A stretch of DNA of 64,000 nt. Source: Myotis daubentonii (lineage: Eukaryota > Chordata > Mammalia > Chiroptera > Vespertilionidae). The notes beneath the pieces were generated by a model. It was not told where the DNA came from. It searched no databases and worked only from the letters and a program-made list of their open reading frames with translations. Of the stretch, positions 56,691 through 64,000 are shown one piece after another (the first letter of the stretch is position 1; every line of letters starts with the position of its first letter). The stretch spans positions 110,732,965 through 110,796,964 of the forward strand of contig NC_081844.1 of NCBI RefSeq assembly GCF_963259705.1, read 5' to 3'. The translations under genes were made by a program, and so were the position numbers.

Positions 56691-57625
56691 CTGCGCGCTG
56701 GTGACGGGAGGTCTGAATGCGCTCCTGCGCGGCTGCGGCAGCACACAGCTCGGGTCTTGGCTGTCATCTCTGGAGGGCAGCTGGGCACCTTGTTGGAAAC
56801 GGGGCAGGACCGCCCTGAGCTGGTTCTGTGGTGACACCTTCCCCTGTGACTGCTGTCCACCCCGGGCAGGTTGCAGGGGGCTGAGGTGACGGGGAGAGCC
56901 AGGGAGGAGTGCTGCCTGTCGCGAACAGCCAGGGCTGGGACCCAGCCGACAGGAGGGCGCATAAGCCTCGGCCGCACTTGTCAGCAGGCAGCACGGGAGC
57001 CAGGACTCGTGGCCGCGAGCACCAGGGCCTGCACGGTGCTGGTCACTGCCAGGCGGGCAGCCTGTGAGGAGCCGGGCGGCCCCCGGAAGGGCGGGTGGGT
57101 GGGGAACCAGCGCGCAGACCCACTTCCTGTCTGGGGTCTCCGTGGAGGACACAGCCGGTGGTCTGTGACGTGTGGGCCGAGCTCACCCGTATGTGTCCCG
57201 GGAATCCCCGGTGCCTTGGTGGCCACACAGCTCCTGCTCCAGCCACGGGCGGGGCAGCAAGGCCACAGCGTCCCGACGTCGAGGCGTGTGAGCAGTGGGA
57301 GAGGCCTGCCTGCCGTCCGTGCCGACACCACCTGAGCGCCGGGTTCTGAGCAGCTAGAAAGTCTGTGGAGGCGTCACTCCGTGCGCGGAGGGACCCTGCA
57401 GTCCTCGTAGCCCGTCCTGCGACGCGGGCCCGTGGACATCGCTGGCCGCCCCGTCGTGTCCCCTGCTCAGCCCTGAGCTCTGCCGCTCTGCCCGCCTCCG
57501 GCTTTAATGCGGCATCAGGAGCGTGTTTCGTGGTTACACATTCCCGCGTGGGGACGTGTTGTGGGTGTGTGAAGTGCTCTTTGTGGCTGGGCTGTAGTTC
57601 ACTCAGTTGAGTCCCTGTGGCCGGA

Positions 57626-58292
57626 TGCCAGGAGCCGGTCCATCCTTGCTGTTTCAAGGGACCTGGCATATATGGCATACGGTTCTTAATATGTTTGCTC
57701 ACCTTCTTGGCACTATGTGTTTTAACCAAGGTCACCTCTCTGAGAAAGGTTGTTTCCCCAGGTAGGGATTTTCCCCTGAAGTTAGGGAGGGAATAAAACC
57801 CCTTAACTAAGTGCCAGGCGGGTAATTAATCACTTTAACTACGAACAATCATGCTTAAGCTACATAATCTTTACTCCCTGGAATGGAGATAAGAAACGCC
57901 CTAACCTTTGGAATAGAGATTGATAGGATTGGAATCAACTGGTATAAATACAGATGTAACAAGACAACAGGAGACAGAACCTAGACACAGAACCTAGACA
58001 CAGAAGAACTTCGCTGGAGAGAACATGGCAAAAGATCCTGGACAGAAACTGGCTACAGAACTTGGTTGGAGAACCTAGCCAGAACCTGGCTGAAGAACCC
58101 TGCTACAGAACCTGGTGACCGAACCTGGCTGGAGAACCTAGCGAGAGAACATGGCTACAGAACCTGGCTGGAGATCCTAGACAGAACCTGGCTATGATGA
58201 TAACCTGAATGCTGCCTCTGTGTCATTCCTTCTTCACCGACTCCATCCACACCTTCGGGGACCCCTGGACCTGTTGGGGTTGGACCCCAACA
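57626..58292 (+). mobile_element. Solo LTR of an endogenous retrovirus (probably class II)
   Basis: Starts TGCCAGGAGCC and ends CCCCAACA. It is flanked by a perfect 6-bp target duplication gccgga (57620 and 58293). A TATAAATA box lies at 57943. The R/U5 side holds repeated gagaacctggctacagaac phrases. It is the same family as the minus-strand LTR at 2794-3598. No internal viral region or coding sequence is present, which fits recombination between two LTRs of a former provirus. Confidence 0.92.
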
Positions 58293-59105
58293 GCCGGACG
58301 TCGAGCTAGTCCGTCTGTTTCATTTACTGACCTGTGACTCACACCGTCAGCCCCGCCGGTGGCCGCCCCCAGCAAGTGCGCTCGGCATCGCGCCTGCACC
58401 TGGAGGCTGGGCTCCTGGAGACGGGCGCTGTCCCTGCGGTGGTAGGTCCCTGAGGGCTGGGGAGCTGGAGAACCTGCTGTAGCGTCGCAGTTCGTCCTGC
58501 TCACGCCCACAAGCCCCAGCGGAGCAGCTCCTGCGGCCCCAACCAGCAGACGACGCGCCCCCAGTTAGAGGGCCCCCCACACCTGCCTGTTTCCGGGAGA
58601 GCGTGGCCCAGAGGCCCCCGTGCTCCCCTCCCCTCGCTCCGGCTCTGTCCCTGAGCCGCTGTCTGCCTCTCCCGCCCCTCCTGCCCCTCAGCTCCAGCGC
58701 CCAGATGAGGTGCCCGTGCCAGGGACAGGCCGGGGCCGCTTCCCGGGGCCAAAGGGGCGAGCAGTCGGCCTGAGCCTGAGGGAGCGCGACTGCGGAGGGC
58801 GAGGCCTCCACGTTCCCCGAGAGCCGGGCAAGGCCGGGGTCAGTGTGTGCGGGCGGTGGGCTCCCAGGAGGCCACGGGGCCACCACCCTTCCCTCTGTCC
58901 TTGGTACGTGGTCTGTCCCTTGAGCCGATTTGGAGTCCTGTGTATGTCCTGCTGTGGGTCGTCCAGTTGCTTGGATTGTGGGTTTACAGTTCAACAGATT
59001 TGGAACGTTGGTCTCTCATTTATTGTTTCTGTTCCTCTTGTCTTTGCTGGGACTCCAACTGCACCTGTTGAAATCCCTTGGTGTTACCCTGTTGGTCACG
59101 ACGCT

Positions 59106-59321
59106 CTGGCCGTGTGTGTGTGTGAGTGCGTGTGTGCATGTGTGTGTGTGTGTGCGCGCGCGTGTGAGCATGTGTGTGTGTGCGCGCGCGTGCGTGTGTG
59201 AGTGCGTGTGTGCATGTGTGTGTGAGCGTGTGCGCGCGCGCGTGCGTGTGTGAGTGCGTGTGTGTGTGTGTGAGCGTGAGTGTGTATGTGTGCACGCGCG
59301 TGTGTGTGTGTGTGTGTGATT

Positions 59322-59359
<38 letters not shown>

Positions 59360-59378
59360 TGTGTGTGTGTGAGAGTGA
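59106..59378. repeat. GT repeat with CG-alternating blocks (Z-DNA prone)
   Basis: About 270 bp of alternating purine-pyrimidine: long GT runs with blocks such as gtgcgcgcgcgtgtg at about 59149 and 59230. Alternating GC/GT sequence is the classic Z-DNA-forming type. Confidence 0.9.
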
Positions 59379-62300
59379 GAGACAGTCTCTTTCCGGGTGG
59401 GCCGGACGTCTGTGGCTGTGTCTAAGTTGACCTTTTCTCTGGCGAGTCTAATCTGCTTCGTCTCACCCAGGGAATTCATTTCAGATGCTGTGTTTTCGTT
59501 CCCTCCGTCACCGCCCACAGTTCCTGAAAGGCGGGATCCCGGGGCCGCTGGGGGCCGTTCGCAGGGGTTCTGCCCGGGTCTTCCCGAGAGGCTGGGCCAC
59601 AGGGCCCTCCGCCGGGTGCTGAGGTCACAGGACCTGCTCTCAGACACGCAGGTGCTCGTGGCCGAAAGCTTGGCCTCCTCACCGTGTGGGCCTCCTCACA
59701 GCATGGCGGCTGGCGGCTGGCCTTGCCCAGCGCTGCCCCCCCCCCAGAAGGAGAGAGCCCAGGTCCCCTCGGCCGCCCAGCCACCGCCCGCCCTGCAGAG
59801 CCCCCCGCCGGCCCTGGCAGGATGCAGCCCTTGGGGGCGGGGTCACCCTGCCAGCTGTCGAGGGTCAGGCGCTGGTCTCCCTGCCCAGGCCTCTGCTGAC
59901 GGACAGGTGGGGGCCACAAGGTGCTGTCCCTCCCCAGAGGGTGCCTCGCCCAGTTACGCCAGCTGTGATCCACTCGGCCCTTTCTCTTCTGAGGGAAGCG
60001 CCCCTCTGGGCAGCGCTGCTGGGCCACCCGCCTCGAAGGGCCCAGAGGCCCAGCCCGGGGCCTCCGGCACCTCACGCCGCCCCACAGCGGCCTGCGAGCT
60101 GGGCTCTGCCTGTGCCAACTCTGAGGTCTGCTCACCCCCGCGCGGAAGGCACGGTGGGGCCCAGGGCTCTCGCTGCCCGGCCCCGGGCCGTCCAGGGTTC
60201 GTGGACACTCCGAGGCCGCCAGTCCTGGCTGACTGAGCAGGCGCCATTAGCTGGCGTGGCCGCCGGGGAGGCCCGGGAGCTGAGTGCCTCCAGGTGCAGG
60301 AGGTGGCTCCGTGGAAGGTCTGTGATAACTACCGAGGTCCCTCCCGGCCCCCAGCTCCTGGCCCAGAGGCTGGTCTGCACGTCGGCCCCCCCACGGGCAC
60401 TTTAGTAAACAATATCGAAGCAGTTTTTCAGGGAGACCGGAGCGGGCAGGAGGGAGCGGGGATGCCCTGAGCCTCCAGGCCCTGAACCGGCACCACGAGC
60501 ACCACGAGTGGCCAGGCTGGTCTCAGCGCAGGGCAGGAGGGGCTCACAGAGCCGCGCAGGCCCCTCCGCTGGCTCCGCCCGCCCCAGGCCCGCGGCTCAG
60601 CGCCACATTTGTTGCTGTTGAACTCGTGGTGCCACCCGCCCTTCAGAGGCGCTCAGAGCTGAGGGGCGCGGGTGAGAAAGCCGCGACACTAATGCGACAC
60701 CTCAGGCAGCTCTGGGGTTCCCTCTGGAACAGGCACCAGGGCTGTTGGCCCTCATACCCTCCGTTTAATTAACTTTTAACTTCTATCCCGTCACCGGGCC
60801 CACTCTGGGCGGCTCTCAGCACCCGCTCTGTTCCTGCGCATCCTCGTCTCCCCAGCACTGCTCCGGCCGCCCAGGGCCTCAGCTGGGCCTCAGGCCTCTC
60901 CTCCCAGGTCACCACAGCCCAGAGGCCTGCCCTCCACCCTGCCGCCACCTCCTCTCCCCGGGCCTCCCATTGCCAGCCTGCAGGGGCTGCTGCTGTATCT
61001 GAACCCTGAACCCGGACCCCTGACCCCTGACCCTCACGTGGCCATAGCAGGCGTGAGTCACGTCCACGGAGGGAGGACAGCCCCCTGCCCCGTGTCATGT
61101 TGTGGGAAGACCACCCAGCACGTCGCTGCCTTCTCATTGGGGCCTCGGCCGGCGACCCGCCCCACCCCACCCGCGTCTCCCTTCCCTGCTCACAGCAGCT
61201 GCTCCCCAGGGCCCCACGGTCGATTAACCCCCATGTCGGGAACCCGTGCCGACCGCATGGTTCAGCCAGGCCGGCCAGTGCCCCTGGAACTGTCTCCCTG
61301 GGAGGCTGCCGCCTGGCATTTAGGGGACAGACAGCCCCGGTGGAGGGCGGCCCGAGTCGGAGACCCTGGGCGGGTCCCAGTGGGGGCGGGACAGGTGCAG
61401 CGGGAGAGAGGACCTGGGAGAGGCGGGGCGAGCTCCTCCCGGAGGCCTCCCTGAGTCGCCTGCTCAGGGTCCGGCGGTGGGTTGGTGTGTTGACTCCCAG
61501 GACACCTGGCGAGTGGGCCGAAGGCACAGCCCCGGCGGGACCGGGCGTTTGAGCAGACGCTCGTCGGCTGCGGGTGAACAGTGGGCGCCCGACCCCCAAG
61601 CCCAGCACGCCGCGCCCAGGCAGGGGGTCTGTCCAGCGCGTCAGCCCCGGGCCCAGTGTGCGTGAGAGGGGCCTGGCCCCCCTCCGTAGTCCTGCCTCCG
61701 GCCCTGGGGGCCGGCTTCCACGTCAGCACAGGCGCGGCTCGCCACCCGCATCACGTGGCCCCGGTTCCTTCCTCCAGGGGCCCCGGGCTTCTCTCCAGGG
61801 AGACCAGTCCCTGCAAACCTGCCACTCGGCGGCCGCTCCCACCCCATCTCCGCCCTCTCGTCGGAGGAGAGCCCAGCGGGAGCCTTGCGCTCCGGAGCGA
61901 GGCCTCCTCATTGCGTCTTAGAATAGAACTGCAATAACGGACGCTAACTGTGCTGACCAGTGGAGGCAGCCGGCAGCCGCAGTCCCGTCCCCCACTGGCG
62001 GGCAGCCCTCCGCGCTGGGGACCTGCCCAGGTGCCCCGCTGTGCGGCCGGCTCTGCCGGGCGCGGACCAGAGGGGAGGGTGGTGACTGATGGACCATCGG
62101 AGAACCTCCAGGTTCCAGAGGAAGGGCCGGGGAGGCCATGGCCCATCCTGAGGCTCGCAGCGAGGCCAGCACACCTGCCGCCAGGGCCTCGGATTGTTAC
62201 GGGGGTCCTGGGGTCCCGAGAGGAGGGGCCGGGCTGTCCGGAGGTCCAGGCATTTGGGGAGCCGGGTACCGGAATCTCTGCAGACCTGCCATGACTCACT

Positions 62301-62569
62301 TCCCTGCGTGGCTTCCACACACGGATGCTGCCTGCCCTCCACCTCTTCCCGAGCGAGAGCGAGCGTGCAGCTGCCCATGGGCGGGGCCCCAGCAGGTGGG
62401 CAGTGCCAGGCAGCGCCCACCCTCCCAGGTGGCAAGAGGGCAGTCTCAGGATTCGTGGGTGAAGCATCTGCTTGCAGCTCCCTCCCACTGCCCGGGGCCC
62501 AGGGGCTGAGGGCGGGGTCCTGGGCCCCCAGGGCACCGGCCCAGCGCAGACAGGCAGCCACGAGTGACC

Positions 62570-62725
62570 GCTTAGCTCCCGCTCCCGCTAAATTACTGCG
62601 CGGCAGTTGCAGAGCCGAAACACAGCCAGCAAAGCCTTGGTGCGTAATTAGTGTCAGCACAAGATCTACAGGCCGTAAGCTCACAGCATGGCCATTACCC
62701 AGCACTAATTAAAGGAGAAGAAAGA
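62570..62725. promoter_or_regulatory. Homeobox-motif island (candidate enhancer)
   Basis: TAATTA at 62645 and TAATTAA at 62706, with ctaaattactgcgcggcagt at the left end and gccattacccag between. No transposon signature in the stretch. Activity is inferred only. Confidence 0.35.
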
Positions 62726-63351
62726 AGGTCCTTTCAGATCTGAGTTCAGCCCCGCCCGAGACGAAGAACAAGGCGGCTTGCAGACGGACGCCAGAGGGGA
62801 GAGCGGGTGGGCGGGCAGGGATGCGGGGCCAGGGCTCGGCCAGGAGTACCTGCTGTTCACGGCGGGCACCACCACGGGCCCCGACGATGGGGCCTTCCAC
62901 TGCCGGGGCGGCCGTGCCCCCTGGTCCCTGGTGGTGGCAGGAAGGCTGGGCGCGGCCTCTGAGCCTCCGTGTGGCTGCATGGGCACCAGCTTGGCGTCCT
63001 AAGTTCCTCTGAGCCTCCCAGCACCCTCCATCCGCGCTCAGAGCCCCTCGGGGAGTGCCCTGTAGGCCCCATAGGCTGAGCCCCACATCTGCTGCTTTCC
63101 CCCCGGAATGAGACAGCCCCTCGCTCTCTGGCCACCTTGGTCTCCCCAAACTCGGCTGTCTCCCCAACCCAGAGGGCCCACCAGCGGCCTGGCCCTGCCC
63201 CTCTGCCTGGGCCGCTCTTCGTCTCTGAGTCTGAGGACGAACCCACTGTCTCCGAGGCCGTGTCTGTCTGCAGCGTCGGGTGGGCAGGCGGCCTCCCAGT
63301 CCCTTCTCGTGGCCAGAAGACTGCCTGTCGGGCGTTTGCTGGTTGGTCAGT

Positions 63352-63576
63352 TGGTTTTTTTCCCTCATTGATTTGAGAGAGAGGGTGGCAGGGAGGGAGG
63401 GAGGGCGGGAGAGAGAGTGCAGCATCGATGTGAGAGAGACACGTCGATTGGTTGTCTCCCCGGCCGGGCTGGGGTGGAACCTGAAACCCAGGAACGTTCC
63501 CTTGACCAGGAATTGAACCCTCAGCCCTTCAGTCTGTGGGCCAACATTCTAACCACTGAGCAACACTGCCAGGGCC
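63352..63576 (-). mobile_element. Ves-type SINE, minus orientation
   Basis: Plus-strand tttttccctcattgatttga, GA/GGGA-rich run, gatgtgagagagacacgtcg, then gaccaggaattgaaccctca (box B reversed) and accactgagcaacactgcca (box A reversed). Typical order for this family. Confidence 0.85.
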
Positions 63577-63704
63577 TGCCAAGGGTTTGGAGGTGTGTTG
63601 TCGCCTAAGGTGGGAACGAACGCAGACACCATGTCCCCATTACAGTCGAGGCTCTGGCTGCAGTGCAGTGTGGGGCAGGAGGCCCGGGGCAGGCTGGGGT
63701 CCGA

Positions 63705-63990
63705 GGGGTGCGGCCGGCCCGGCGTCCCAGGGGTGCGGCCGGCCCGGAGTCCCAGGGGTGCGGCCGGCCCGGCGTCCCAGGGGTGCGGCCGGCCCGGCGT
63801 CCCAGGGGTGCGGCCGGCCCGGCGTCCCAGGGGTGCGGCCGGCCCGGCGTCCCAGGGGTGCGGCCGGCCGGGGTTCCGAGGGGTGCGGCCGGCCCGGAGT
63901 CTCAGGGGTGCGGCCGGCCCGGTGTCCCAGGGGTGCGGCCGGCCCGGTGTCCCAGGGGTGCGGCCGGCCTGGCGTCCCAGGGGTGCGGCC
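63705..63990. repeat. 25-bp GC-rich minisatellite near right edge
   Basis: Unit ggggtgcggccggcccggcg plus tccca, starting every 25 bp from 63705 to 63980, 11 full copies and a partial one. Copies differ at a few positions (gcgtccc, gagtccc, gtgtccc). It gives Pro/Gly/Ala-rich open frames. Confidence 0.95.
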
Positions 63991-64000
63991 AATGTCTGGG

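Larger units (their letters stand above)
56390..64000 (+). other. MAD1L1 intron after exon F (continues off-window)
   Basis: Starts with a G-rich minisatellite, then 56691-57619 unique, a solo LTR (57626-58292), unique sequence, a GT/GC-alternating tract (59106-59378), unique sequence to 62569, a homeobox-motif island (62570-62725), a Ves SINE (63352-63576) and a terminal minisatellite. The last MAD1L1 coding exon is not recognisable, so it should lie to the right of the window. Confidence 0.8.

Noticed and set aside
56081..57152. Minus-strand frames over exon F and the 37-bp repeat
   Set aside because: Antisense shadow of a real exon plus translated minisatellite.

Overview
The window is mammalian genomic DNA, very GC-rich and mostly intronic. 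Its repeats point to a vespertilionid-type bat: Ves-type tRNA-derived SINEs, HeliBat-type Helitrons with intact ends, and a Tc1/mariner element with intact terminal inverted repeats and a DD36E-spaced catalytic triad. These families and the taxon are recognised from memory, not from a database search.

The only protein-coding gene I can support is MAD1L1 (spindle-assembly-checkpoint protein MAD1), read left to right on the + strand. Six consecutive coding exons lie at 12109-12249, 22800-22856, 27252-27340, 36803-36893, 49027-49231 and 56199-56389. All have AG/GT borders, their phases fit, and together they give an open reading frame matching roughly residues 407-666 of the 718-residue human protein. 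They cover the C-terminal part of the coiled coil, the MAD2-interaction motif (exon at 49027) and the start of the C-terminal domain with its RLK Bub1-binding motif (exon at 56199). The earlier exons and the last coding exon (about 52 codons) are not visible and should lie outside the window. Almost all long open frames elsewhere are by-products of high GC content or of tandem repeats.

Layout. 1-12108 is intron with three notable elements: a 73-bp minisatellite at the edge, a solo endogenous-retrovirus LTR (2794-3598, minus), and a 42-bp minisatellite (4055-4473) whose units each carry a CTCF-like consensus. It also holds two Ves SINEs and an AT-rich candidate enhancer (10480-10900). The second intron (12250-22799) holds a MITE, a 222-bp hAT-type palindrome, and an old L1 (17440-22135) in which a SINE, two Helitrons, a Tc1 element, another SINE and a younger L1 tail are stacked. 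22857-36802 contains nested L1 pieces (30556-34240) and a CA-rich minisatellite. 36894-49026 contains a Helitron (40934-42818) carrying about 49 copies of a 32-bp repeat, plus several C-rich minisatellites. 49232-64000 contains a G-rich 37-bp minisatellite starting about 20 bp after the last exon's donor, a second solo LTR (57626-58292, plus), a long Z-DNA-prone GT/GC tract, several homeobox-motif-rich islands, and a 25-bp minisatellite at the right edge.

The gene acts alone here. No bacterial features, CRISPR arrays, tRNA or rRNA genes, or second gene could be supported.
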